64,000 nucleotides of DNA from Enhydrobacter sp. (lineage in GTDB: Bacteria; Pseudomonadota; Alphaproteobacteria; Reyranellales; Reyranellaceae). Position 1 is the first letter of the stretch. Each line of letters starts with the position of its first letter. A program made the translations under genes and the position numbers. The stretch covers positions 1 through 64,000 of the forward strand of contig JAHCJV010000012.1 of the NCBI GenBank assembly GCA_026126105.1. Direction: 5' to 3'. The notes beneath the pieces were generated by a model, which was not told where the DNA came from, did no database searches, and saw only the letters and a list, made by a program, of their open reading frames with translations. Shown in pieces: positions 8,795 through 17,068 of this stretch.

Positions 8795-9553
8795 ATGTAT
8801 CTCTTTGTATGCGGCTGTCCTCGCTCGGGTACGACGGCGCTGACTCGCCTGCTCAATCTGCACCCCGGCATCGTCATCGGGCTGGAACGGTACAAAGGCG
8901 TAGTCGGCCATACGCGACAGATCACGCCGGCCATGCTCGAGGCGAAGAGTTTCTTCGATTTTCAGCCGAACCAGACCAACTTCGCCCCCGCCGTCAACGC
9001 GGAGGCCGCGAAGTTCTACGAGCGCGCGAAGGCCAAGTTCGACACGGCGAAGTTCGTCGGCGACAAGTACCCGCAGTTCTTCCGGTTCTATCGCGCCGTG
9101 TTCAGCAACTTTCCCGACGCCAAGTTTGTCTTTATCGTGCGCGACCCGCTGTACGTCGCGCAGTCGTGGCAACGCCGCGCGGACGACGCCACTGAGTGGC
9201 CGGCAAAGAATGATGCTCGTCGCGCCATCGACTACTGGAACGATTCGCTGGCCTATACTCTCGCCTATACCCAGGTGAAGAAGAATGCCTTCATCTTTGT
9301 CGACTACGAGGAGTTGTTCGGCAGGAAGGAAGAGGCACTCTTCGAACTCTTCAGGTGGATCGGGGCGGATGTCACGCCAGAAATCCAGTCCCAGGTAGCC
9401 GCTGCCGCAGCCCCGGAGTTTGCGCGTTCGGAAGAGGTGCTGGCACGCAGCGTCGAGTTGCCGGGCGATATCCGCAAGCAAATAGAGGCACAAGCTGATC
9501 GCAATCTCTATCAGCGTGCCCAGCGAATAATCAAATCACAAAGGAAGGCATAG
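8795..9553 (+). CDS. Sulfotransferase family protein (Sulfotransfer_3 type)
   Basis: The product is 252 residues, starting 30 bp after the previous sulfotransferase. The N-terminus goes straight into the PAPS loop CGCPRSGTTALTRLL (6-20). GDKYP (89-93) matches the conserved GxKxP element of this family, and FVFIVRDPLYVAQSW (111-125) is the 3'-phosphate-binding strand and helix with Arg116-Asp117-Pro118. Length and motif order fit compact bacterial sulfotransferases found in polysaccharide loci. Cytosolic. It is only weakly alike its upstream neighbour outside the nucleotide-binding motifs, so the two are likely to have different acceptors rather than being recent duplicates. Confidence 0.86.
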   Translation: MYLFVCGCPRSGTTALTRLLNLHPGIVIGLERYKGVVGHTRQITPAMLEAKSFFDFQPNQTNFAPAVNAEAAKFYERAKAKFDTAKFVGDKYPQFFRFYRAVFSNFPDAKFVFIVRDPLYVAQSWQRRADDATEWPAKNDARRAIDYWNDSLAYTLAYTQVKKNAFIFVDYEELFGRKEEALFELFRWIGADVTPEIQSQVAAAAAPEFARSEEVLARSVELPGDIRKQIEAQADRNLYQRAQRIIKSQRKA

Positions 9554-9844
9554 AGTGCCAGGCCTCTGCGCTCTGCCTCCTTTCCGCCGCGGTTTCGGCG
9601 AGCCGTCTTCTTGCCTTTACCCTCCCTGCTGCATGGCATCGTCGATCGCGGCCCGGATATTGCTCCGCCATCGAGGTGACAGCGCGGTTGCCTATCGCGC
9701 CGCCCGTCCAAGGCGTGTTGACATGCTTCGAGCACATCGGGCACAAGGCCAATCGGACCAAGGGGTCCACTGGCCGCGTCCAAATTCGAGCGCTGGTGCG
9801 TTGCCACGCAAGCAGCTCTCCACCCTACTCAATCTGGAGGCGAG
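9554..9844. other. 291-bp gap inside the sulfotransferase run
   Basis: This is the largest gap between the four sulfotransferase-family genes. Open frames on both strands here are short and have no recognisable content. The downstream gene has a good ribosome-binding site (GGAGG five bases before the ATG at 9845). The gap may hold an internal promoter; none is recognisable. Confidence 0.4.
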
Positions 9845-10522
9845 ATGAGCATTGTAAGCGAAGAAGCAGTGGAGCGCGGCAAGGGAAGCACGGCTCCCGA
9901 CCTGCAACCGACGATGTCCTCCTGCTTCTGGTTGAATCCGGCGGGCTTTCCAACCGAGCGGCAAAGGACGCTCGTAATGACCGGTGTAGCGCGGAGTGGC
10001 ACATCGTTTATCGGCTCCGTTGCCGGCCAGTTGGGTATCCCGCACGCTCGGACGAGCGACGACAGAGTGAGCGGACATTGGGAGCACTACGCCCTTCGCG
10101 TCGCCTTCAAGGAGAAGAACGAAGAAGAGTTCGCGAGCATAGTGTCGGAGTTCAATCAGTCCTATGACATTTGGGGATGGAAGCTTCCATCGCTGCGGAC
10201 GGACTTCGAGTGGGTCATGCGACACGTGCGCAATCCCTGCTTTGTCATCACGTTCAAGGAACCGCTCTCGATGGCGATGCGCAAGATCTCCACGGGGCAC
10301 CAGGATAACGTCGGGCGGCACTTCAAGCGTATTTTCAGCGACTATCAGCAACTCGTGGAATTTGCCACAACCAGCAAGCGCCCGGTGATGCTGGTATCCT
10401 ATGACAAGGCATTGCGTCAGCTCGACGAGTGTATTGCGGCGATCGCCAAGTTCGGCGGTGTGGAACGGTACGATCCGGAGGCTGTCAAGGCGGGCATCGC
10501 CGACGACGCAACGCGGTATTAA
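9845..10522 (+). CDS. Divergent sulfotransferase-like P-loop protein
   Basis: The product is 225 residues, with ATG at 9845 after GGAGG. Residues 43-57 (LVMTGVARSGTSFIG) form a sulfotransferase 5'-phosphosulfate loop. Downstream, the position of the usual 3'-phosphate motif reads CFVITFKEPLSMAMRK, so the normal RDP is replaced by KEP, and the C-terminal half is shorter than in its neighbours. It is either a divergent sulfotransferase or a related P-loop protein that has lost normal PAPS binding. There is no signal peptide. Its place within the sulfotransferase run supports a role in the same glycan sulfation step, but activity cannot be inferred from sequence alone. Confidence 0.72.
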   Translation: MSIVSEEAVERGKGSTAPDLQPTMSSCFWLNPAGFPTERQRTLVMTGVARSGTSFIGSVAGQLGIPHARTSDDRVSGHWEHYALRVAFKEKNEEEFASIVSEFNQSYDIWGWKLPSLRTDFEWVMRHVRNPCFVITFKEPLSMAMRKISTGHQDNVGRHFKRIFSDYQQLVEFATTSKRPVMLVSYDKALRQLDECIAAIAKFGGVERYDPEAVKAGIADDATRY

Positions 10523-10599
10523 GCTGCCTCCGCTGACTGCTTTCTCGGGTCAGCGCCGGCGAAGAGACAAATTACCCAACGTCAAGTGCTGGGACAGGC

Positions 10600-11490
10600 A
10601 TGGCCAGGGACGCATACGTACTACAACCAAGCAACGTGATCCTCTTCTGGTCGCGAAAGGCTGGTAACACGTCCTTGGCGGATTGGCTTGCCAAGGGAGT
10701 TATCGTCAAGGACGATGTCGCTTTGGGAATGCGCTCGCGCAAGTTCCTGAAGACAGCGCATCACTTGAATGTCGATTTCCGGGCAGCCCTCGAACTCGTC
10801 GAAGGTGGCAAATTCGAGGATTTCATCCTGGCGCGAAATCCATATCAACGAATAGTCTCTGCCTATGTGGAAAAATTCATCTACTACGGCGAGCGGTCGA
10901 TGGACAGCCTCAGCCGACTGAAGGGCTTCGCAAAGACAGCTTTTCTCGAGGCGATGCTGATGCGCGGCAAGTCCGGCAATCCGAGCACGTACCAGGACGC
11001 TTACCCGGGTATCTCCTTCACACAGTTCCTGGAGTATGTACGAGCGGCCGTTCACGAACATAGCCGAAGGGGCGAGCCAGACCTCAATGACCATTGGAAC
11101 ACGCAGGTCCCGCTCTATTACGACGGCCGCTTCGATTACAGCAACATTATCAAGCTCGAGCGTGTTGACGAGGAGATCCGGCCTTTGGCTCTGAAGCTCC
11201 AGTGCGAGGTCCCGTTTCCCCACACGCGAAGCAACGTGGTTAATGCAAGGCGTGAAAACGACGTCGATCTTGCAGACGTGTCGTCGGTCGAAATGATCAA
11301 GGAACGAATTGTACCCGGTTCGAAAGCTCTCTTGAATGCGACGACCAGGGCATTGATCAGGGACGCGTATGCGATAGATTTCCGCAAACTCGGTTATGAT
11401 CCGGACGACGGGGCAAGCGTCGTTGCTGCGGTCCGACAGTCGGAAGGCAGCGAATTGAACTCGTCGCATTCAGTAACGAGAGTGCAATGA
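10600..11490 (+). CDS. Carbohydrate sulfotransferase-like protein (Sulfotransfer_2 / HNK-1-type)
   Basis: The product is 296 residues. The PAPS loop is FWSRKAGNTSLADWL (about 16-30), the KxGxTS form seen in chondroitin/HNK-1 carbohydrate sulfotransferases. The matching 3'-phosphate element is ILARNPYQRIVSAYVEKF (about 75-92), with the RNPxxRxVSAYxxK signature characteristic of that family. The rest is soluble alpha/beta sequence with no membrane anchor, unlike the Golgi enzymes. It belongs to a different sulfotransferase subfamily from the three upstream proteins, so this locus probably sulfates more than one position. The acceptor is presumably a polysaccharide repeat unit or lipid-linked precursor. 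Confidence 0.82.
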   Translation: MARDAYVLQPSNVILFWSRKAGNTSLADWLAKGVIVKDDVALGMRSRKFLKTAHHLNVDFRAALELVEGGKFEDFILARNPYQRIVSAYVEKFIYYGERSMDSLSRLKGFAKTAFLEAMLMRGKSGNPSTYQDAYPGISFTQFLEYVRAAVHEHSRRGEPDLNDHWNTQVPLYYDGRFDYSNIIKLERVDEEIRPLALKLQCEVPFPHTRSNVVNARRENDVDLADVSSVEMIKERIVPGSKALLNATTRALIRDAYAIDFRKLGYDPDDGASVVAAVRQSEGSELNSSHSVTRVQ

Positions 11491-11619
11491 TACCTGCCCC
11501 ACTGCTGCAAGGCGCCACGGACGTGTAGCAGCTCGATTTTTCGCCTGAGCGCGCGCCTACCGACGCAAAGTTGGCGATCCTGCACTTCCTTCTTCGAACG
11601 TATCCGCAGGGAGTATCAG

Positions 11620-12891
11620 ATGGCTTTACCGAGGCGCGCTACCCTAATAGCGGGCGGTGTGGCGATGTTGCTGCTCGGCACATGGACGGCGGCAGCGGCA
11701 CAGGACCAGCCCCAGGGCTTTGCAAGCCTGGATGGAGGCACTCGCGGAGGCGATCCTGCAAACGTCTGCACGGTCGCGGAGGAAAGCGAGAAGGCCCTTC
11801 ATGACGCCGTTAAGTGCACCCGGTCGCGGCCGGGCGGCGGTGTCGTCATCTTCGCTCGCCCTTCGATGACGATCACGCTTGGAAAGCCGCTGCAATTGCC
11901 ATCCAACATCACCATGCAGGGGCCGGCAACGATCCAAAGCGCCGCCCGTGAGACGCTTCGTATCGAAGGCCAGAGCCAGATCATCGTGCGCGATCTCGTT
12001 TTCAGGAGCCTGACGAGGAAGGATTGCCCGGATCCCACGCTCCCGACGACTGTCGCCGCCCGCTTCGAGAGCGACGACGCGATCAGCGGCTGCAACACTC
12101 CGATCGAGGTACTGGGCACACGGGTGGCAAAGGCGACCGGAACGGTCGCCGCCGACGGTCGCGACAGTACGCACGTCTGGATCGATCACAATTCCTTCTC
12201 TCGCTGTGGCGACAAGTGCATCGTCATAAAAAACGGCAACACGACGAACGCGAGCGGACGCTGGTTCGGCGCGGATCTCGTCACGGTGTCCAACAACCGC
12301 TTTACCGACAGCTTCTATTCGGTGCTGATAACGGTCATCAACAAGGAGGCGCTGAGAGGAATGCTCAAGCACTCCACCAGCGAGTGCGAAGCAGTCAAGG
12401 CCAAGGGCGTCCTGCCACAGATGCGCATCAGCGTGTACGGCAACCTCTTCGAAAATATTCGCCGCAGAAGCGTGCGAGCCGCGTACTGCAACGTCTATGT
12501 GCATCAATGGAATAACGTCATCGCCGGGTTCGGAATGCCCTTCTCGCAGTTTCCATCTGGAACGACCTGTTCAGGAAACGCCTTCGGGTTCGGCCCCTCG
12601 AGCATCTACGGCAGCCGCCTGCTTCTCGAAGCGAATTACATCGCCGCCTGGCCGGGGCCGAGTTGCAAGAATGCGCTCAACTCCGGGGCCGGCGGGCGTG
12701 ACGAGAGCGAATCCAAGCCTGACACGGAAGGCTACATTCAGGCCCGAGACAATCTGCTGGTCAACGACGCCAAGCTGACCGGGCGCACCTCGTCAGTGCC
12801 CCCTCCTCCGTATAGCTATACCAAACTTCCTGCAGATCAGGCCTACGCCAGCGTGTCCAAGAACGCCGGCGCGCGCGGCGAACGCCGATAG
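11620..12891 (+). CDS. Exported pectate-lyase-like (PL1) beta-helix protein
   Basis: The product is 423 residues, from an ATG with AGGGAG seven bases upstream. A signal peptide is clear (positive N-terminus, hydrophobic core 8-20, cleavage after the Ala run near 27). The mature protein has right-handed beta-helix features, and residues 184-206 contain VWIDHNSFSRCGD, the hallmark of polysaccharide lyase family 1, followed by IKNG. A later RRRSVRAAYCNVYVHQWNN segment (281-299) aligns in order with the family's catalytic-Arg (R-x-x-R) and vHvyNN region. It may cleave uronic-acid-containing polymer in the periplasm or outside. Paired cysteines are numerous (about nine). Lyase genes inside exopolysaccharide loci often trim or release the polymer. 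True specificity is unknown. Confidence 0.82.
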   Translation: MALPRRATLIAGGVAMLLLGTWTAAAAQDQPQGFASLDGGTRGGDPANVCTVAEESEKALHDAVKCTRSRPGGGVVIFARPSMTITLGKPLQLPSNITMQGPATIQSAARETLRIEGQSQIIVRDLVFRSLTRKDCPDPTLPTTVAARFESDDAISGCNTPIEVLGTRVAKATGTVAADGRDSTHVWIDHNSFSRCGDKCIVIKNGNTTNASGRWFGADLVTVSNNRFTDSFYSVLITVINKEALRGMLKHSTSECEAVKAKGVLPQMRISVYGNLFENIRRRSVRAAYCNVYVHQWNNVIAGFGMPFSQFPSGTTCSGNAFGFGPSSIYGSRLLLEANYIAAWPGPSCKNALNSGAGGRDESESKPDTEGYIQARDNLLVNDAKLTGRTSSVPPPPYSYTKLPADQAYASVSKNAGARGERR

Positions 12892-12946
12892 CTGCACGGT
12901 GCTCACATGATCCATGGCCTTCTATTTCTTTGGCCATGCAGGGCTT

Positions 12947-12969
12947 CCTCTCCGCCCGATGCGGGGAGG
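12947..12969. terminator. Hairpin between convergent genes (candidate bidirectional terminator)
   Basis: CCTCTCCGC, loop CCGAT and GCGGGGAGG pair over nine positions with one T-G pair. The hairpin lies between the convergent stops at 12891 and 12985. A second, weaker inverted repeat, CATGGCC/GGCCATG, sits at 12913-12938. Neither has a T-tract, but the position between converging transcripts favours a terminator. Confidence 0.45.
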
Positions 12970-12984
12970 TGGCTCACGTCAGAT

Positions 12985-13257
12985 TCAGCACTTCCGTCTA
13001 GCCGACCGCGGCTTCTGGCCGGCTGACCCCTGCTGAGCGATTCGCTGGGCTTTGGCGGCCCTGCGCTCCGCTTTCTGTTCCGGCGTGAGCTGACGCTTGG
13101 ATTTTGCGCATCGCGCGGTCTCCGGGGCGCCCGTCGTCGCTCCAGAATTCGTGACCGGAGGAGCATCGGTAGAGGTGCCGGGCAGGTCGTTGAAGGCCCA
13201 CGCAGGAATGGACATGGCCACAACAGCAAGCGCAATCAGTACAGTTCTCGAAAGCAC
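12985..13257 (-). CDS. Small exported basic protein
   Basis: The preferred start is a GTG at 13257 (AAGG about seven bases upstream), giving 90 residues. A longer in-frame version from 13386 exists but would bury the signal sequence. The N-terminus is a classical signal peptide (SRTVLIALAVVAMSIPAWA, then FNDLP). The mature part is about 70 residues, first Thr/Pro/Gly-rich and then strongly basic (RQLTPEQKAERRAAKAQR), with two cysteines. The TPEQ...ER.AAK region resembles short Lys/Arg-rich helical tails of many small periplasmic proteins of unknown function. It is convergent with the lyase gene and downstream of the glycosyltransferase-methyltransferase gene. I do not recognise the family. 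Confidence 0.6.
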   Translation of the reverse strand: MLSRTVLIALAVVAMSIPAWAFNDLPGTSTDAPPVTNSGATTGAPETARCAKSKRQLTPEQKAERRAAKAQRIAQQGSAGQKPRSARRKC

Positions 13258-13388
13258 GGCGTTACCTTCGCAATAGAGACAAGCACGTATCGGAAAGGGA
13301 GCGTGCCTACCAATGCCAGCCAAATGCGGCACGGTTATGCCCTCTTGATGATTCCGCCAGGGCATCGCGCGAACCCGAGATGCCATTC

Positions 13389-15623
13389 CTACAACGACAG
13401 CCGCCCCTTAATGACGCGATAGGGCGGTTCGATGGCGCGCTTCTCCAAGACCACGATGCTGTCGAACACATGCAAACCGAAAACTTCTCGCTCCGTCACG
13501 TCCGGCCCGACCTTCTGCGAGTGGTACCAGCCGTGCATCTGGTCAATCAGGTCCTTGACGAGCTCTATGAAGCCTGGACGCCGATATCCGCCACCGAACT
13601 CCGGCCAATACGAGGTATGGAGGTCCTCGCAGACATACAGGCCGTTCTCGGACAGCAGCGGAAAGAGCGCCTCCAGGGCAGCTCGCTGGTCCTCAAGAAG
13701 GTGGCTGCCGTCATCAATGACGATATCGAGCCCACCCATCTCCTCGACAATCCTCCGTAGCAGGGCACGATCGCTCTGATCGCCGATCACGACCCGTGCC
13801 GCACCGTCGCCGACGGTGGCGCATCGGGGGTCGACGTCGAGGCCTACGATCGTCGCATCGGGGCCGAAATAGCGGCGCCAGAGAACCAATGACCCACCGT
13901 GAGAGACGCCGAGTTCCAGCACCCGCGCTGCGCTTTGCCGGAAAGGAGCGAAGAAACGGTCATAGATCCCAAGATACTGATGCCATTTGTCAAGTCTGGG
14001 ACCTACGTGCTCGTCAACCAGACGCTCGATCTCGCAAGTCGCCTGCAGCGTCCCCGGCGGCGGGTCGATAAGCTGCTGAAAACGCTGCGCGGGAGAACCC
14101 GCCTTCTGCTTGCCTGAACTCTCGGCATCCGGCGCTCCGGCTGTTTGCGAACGCAGCGACAGCACCTGCTCCCAAGCGTCAATGATCGCCTTTGGCGACC
14201 AGTGGTCTTGGATAAAGCCACGAGCGCCGGAAGCCCGTTGGCGTGCGTCATCAGTCCTCGTCAACACAGCTTCGAGCGAGGCTTCCCAGTTGCCGACATA
14301 GCAGAATGGGGCCAGCGCATCATATGCTTGGATTGAGTCGGCGATTACCGGAATGCCCGCGTTCAGAGCGGTGGTCAGCCGGTGATGAGACTCACACCCT
14401 GCCATCGCGTTGTCCGCGAGCGGCAAGAGCACAGCAGCTGCGGCGTAGAGTTCGCGAGCGAAGCCGTCCATGCTCCATTCCACGTAGCGCGAGCGCAATG
14501 GCAGCGGCGCGATCAATCGATCATACTTCTCACGGCTGCCGCCGATGATCACAAGTTCGAAGGGCCACCGGATCTGTGCATCGATCAATGCCTCCTTGAT
14601 CAGCAACAGATCCTCCATGCCCGGCGAACCGGTTCCGGCCCCCTGTACACCGTACCACAGCAAACTTGCTTCGGTTGCGGGTCCGCAGTCTTCAGGCCGC
14701 GCTATATCTTCCGCCGGATCGCCCACAACGACAGGTAAGCGTCCCGCCTCTCGTGCGATGACGTCAGCAAGGGCGGGCGTCGAGCAGATCACCCGGTCAG
14801 CGAGTTGCACCATCTCTGTGACGTTGCGGCGAGCGCGCTCGTACGCCGGGAGCTTCGAGGGACTGCAGAAGAGGTTGTCGAAAAGGTCTAACACGACTGT
14901 AGTGCCGACCTGCTTCAGATGGCGAGCGAGCTCGCGATCTTCGTCCCGATACGTCTGGGAGAACACGACGGTCGAATAGGCGTGAAAGTTGGCGGATGCG
15001 AACAGTTCGACGGCGTGTCTTCGGGATGCCAGCCCATCGAGTGGCGCCAACACGCGGAAGGGCATGTTCGGCACCCCGGCATCGTTACTCATGGGTCGGA
15101 ATGCCACAGTCGATCTTCTATCCCCCCGACGAGGCAACGATGCGAATGCCGCTTCGAATCTGAAGAGGTCAATCCAAACCGGTGATCGCCGGAGTGCTAT
15201 GCCGGCGTAATACGGCTGGTCTGCGGTGGAAAAGCCGAAGATCCCATCGGCTTTCCACGTTTCACGTCCAGTCGTAATGCCCACCTTCCGCGGAAACTTC
15301 ATCTGCTTAGCCGAGGCTTTGAGGATCCGGGCCGGATAGACACCAATGGAATCGACCGGGGAACGTTTCATCTCGCCACGCAGCTGCCAGTCAATGGTCA
15401 GTTCGAGGGCCTCAGGCCCGTTGGCCAAGAGATCGGAGAGGCGGCGAAGGACAACGATACTGCCTTGCAAGTTGGCAAGATCGATCTTCAGCAATGCGTT
15501 CGGATCGGCCCCGTCGTGCTCCACATTGCTCAGGTCTTCGGAATTTCCGAATCGCAGAATTACGCCGTCACGGAGCTCGATAAGCTGCGGTCCTCGCCGT
15601 TTTGCCTTTACTGCTGTACTCAA
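13389..15623 (-). CDS. Glycosyltransferase-methyltransferase fusion protein
   Basis: The product is 744 residues, apparently from a TTG at 15623. Residues 1-190 are beta-rich, with no recognised family. Residues about 190-500 resemble a GT-B glycosyltransferase of the capsule type, with DLFDNLFCSPSKLPAYERAR, a phosphate-binding-like PLADNAMAGCESHHRL stretch and NAGIPVIAD. After a polar linker, residues about 545-744 form a class I SAM methyltransferase: DKWHQYLGIYDRFFAPF, motif I VLELGVSHGGSL (568-579), acidic motif II GLDVDP, and IVIDDGSH. This is the architecture of sugar O-methyltransferases related to the macrocin/cephalosporin hydroxylase group. It probably adds a sugar and methylates it, or caps a chain. 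It is transcribed divergently from the 16067 gene. Confidence 0.82.
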   Translation of the reverse strand: MSTAVKAKRRGPQLIELRDGVILRFGNSEDLSNVEHDGADPNALLKIDLANLQGSIVVLRRLSDLLANGPEALELTIDWQLRGEMKRSPVDSIGVYPARILKASAKQMKFPRKVGITTGRETWKADGIFGFSTADQPYYAGIALRRSPVWIDLFRFEAAFASLPRRGDRRSTVAFRPMSNDAGVPNMPFRVLAPLDGLASRRHAVELFASANFHAYSTVVFSQTYRDEDRELARHLKQVGTTVVLDLFDNLFCSPSKLPAYERARRNVTEMVQLADRVICSTPALADVIAREAGRLPVVVGDPAEDIARPEDCGPATEASLLWYGVQGAGTGSPGMEDLLLIKEALIDAQIRWPFELVIIGGSREKYDRLIAPLPLRSRYVEWSMDGFARELYAAAAVLLPLADNAMAGCESHHRLTTALNAGIPVIADSIQAYDALAPFCYVGNWEASLEAVLTRTDDARQRASGARGFIQDHWSPKAIIDAWEQVLSLRSQTAGAPDAESSGKQKAGSPAQRFQQLIDPPPGTLQATCEIERLVDEHVGPRLDKWHQYLGIYDRFFAPFRQSAARVLELGVSHGGSLVLWRRYFGPDATIVGLDVDPRCATVGDGAARVVIGDQSDRALLRRIVEEMGGLDIVIDDGSHLLEDQRAALEALFPLLSENGLYVCEDLHTSYWPEFGGGYRRPGFIELVKDLIDQMHGWYHSQKVGPDVTEREVFGLHVFDSIVVLEKRAIEPPYRVIKGRLSL

Positions 15624-16066
15624 GACCTTGGTCCTACCTCGGAAATCACCACGCTACGCCTCTGCCCTGCGCACAGAATGAGACAGGCTAATGCGAATTC
15701 AGCGCCCTACGATCAATTCCGCAACCTCGGCTAAAGGCAAGGCTCGGCCCGTTCCAATTGTATAGACAATACAGTTCCTCACTTTACCGATGGCGAAACA
15801 GTCCGGATCACGCTTCATTTCACCGTCACGTCGAGTATGACAGAGTTTATCTGAGCGACCTCTGGCTGAAGGAAGGACGCACGCACGGCAGCCAATCGGC
15901 GGCACTATTGTGGACCGTACGGCGAGATTAAGCGGCGGCACAATTGATCGTTACCTTTGATTCAAGGGTGCGCACCGTGGCAATGTTGCACTGCACGCTC
16001 GCCTATGATAGCAGGCATGTGCACGTTTGCTTGTTGCTGGGCGGCGGGCCTTCCGGGGGTCAGGGT
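15624..16066. other. Divergent regulatory region between two glycosyltransferase genes
   Basis: About 440 bp separate the minus-strand fusion gene and the plus-strand glycosyltransferase. The right-hand part (from 15944) is open in the downstream gene's frame, so the true gap may be as small as 320 bp. An AT-rich stretch with the interrupted palindrome TGTATagacaATACA lies at 15759-15773 and could be part of a promoter or operator. No gene is credible here. Confidence 0.45.
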
Positions 16067-17068
16067 ATGATTCGTGTCTTGAACGATGGCTCGCAGCAGG
16101 CGAGGCTTCTGCTGCCGGTCGACCTGAAGAGCGGAGAGCGGCTGCGGATCGGCAAGATTCCGTGGCATACAGGTCACGATTACGAACTTGCAAAAATGCC
16201 CGTAGACTTTCTGGTTGCGGGTGACACCCATCGCGCCTGGGCCACCTCGCAGCGCCCCGTACCCGCGAATGTCAAATTTGTGTCGAGCGACGCACTTGCC
16301 GAAGCTGACGTGCTGATCCTGCACGTCGATCAGTGGATACTGCAAGAAATCGACAAGCTGACCGCATTTCGACGCTGTCTCGAGTTCGATGTGCCGAAGG
16401 TCATCATCAACCACGGCTGCAACATGGTCGACGGCTGCACCAGCCAGGAGATGCAAAATCTTGTCGGGGGCCACTTCGTCGTCTGCAACAGTTCTACTGC
16501 TCATTCGCTTTGGGGAATTAAGAACTCGATCTACATTCATCATGGGATGGATCCGGACGAATGGCCCCAAACGAATTACGGCCGTCAAAACATTATCATT
16601 ACCCAGCCGCATTCGGGTATCCATCAAAGCTATCGGAACAACGACGCAATTGTCGCCTTCGAGGCGTTGACAGGCACCAAAGTCGATTGGGTAGGCCGGG
16701 ACGTCACCTTTAATACATTTGCAAAATATCGATCGTTCCTGTCGAGATCATCGATCTACTTCAATCCCTCTTTCGCTTCTCCCAATCCGCGGGCTCGAAC
16801 AGAGGCAATGCTCTGCGGCCTCGTGCCGGTCACAACTGACTCTCACGGAGAAAGCGACTACATCGTCAATGGCGTGAACGGCTATTGCAGCAACAACATC
16901 GACGAGCTTTTTCAGTATTTGCTGGAACTCAAGCAAAATCCGAACCTTTGCAGGGAACTTGGGATGGCGGCGCGAAAGACCGCAAGCGAACGCTTCCACA
17001 TCTCGCGCTTCGTTTCCCAGTGGCAATCCGTCTTGAACCACGTCGCCGGCAGGAGCTTCAATGTCTGA
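16067..17068 (+). CDS. GT-B glycosyltransferase
   Basis: The product is 333 residues from ATG 16067. The frame stays open upstream to an ATG at 15983 and a TTG at 15944, and the start is not certain. I prefer 16067 because the protein then begins directly with a beta-strand and GGGGG lies seven bases upstream. The C-terminal half has the GT4-like donor-site pattern: NPSFASPNPRARTEAMLCGLVPVTT (split by the E of EAMLCG), then a YIVNGVNG loop typical of capsule/LPS glycosyltransferases. The N-terminal half contains HTGHDYELAKMPVDFL and IINHGCNM. Retaining, cytosolic and nucleotide-sugar-dependent would be expected. It overlaps the following methyltransferase gene by 8 bp, so the two are translationally coupled. 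Confidence 0.78.
   Translation: MIRVLNDGSQQARLLLPVDLKSGERLRIGKIPWHTGHDYELAKMPVDFLVAGDTHRAWATSQRPVPANVKFVSSDALAEADVLILHVDQWILQEIDKLTAFRRCLEFDVPKVIINHGCNMVDGCTSQEMQNLVGGHFVVCNSSTAHSLWGIKNSIYIHHGMDPDEWPQTNYGRQNIIITQPHSGIHQSYRNNDAIVAFEALTGTKVDWVGRDVTFNTFAKYRSFLSRSSIYFNPSFASPNPRARTEAMLCGLVPVTTDSHGESDYIVNGVNGYCSNNIDELFQYLLELKQNPNLCRELGMAARKTASERFHISRFVSQWQSVLNHVAGRSFNV

Noticed and set aside
8198..9493. Minus-strand open frame of 431 codons across two sulfotransferase genes
   Set aside because: It spans two well-supported plus-strand genes and their intergenic gap and has no recognisable domains.
15759..15773. TGTATagacaATACA as a regulator operator
   Set aside because: The arms are only five bases and the sequence matches no operator I can name. 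It is mentioned as part of the promoter region only.
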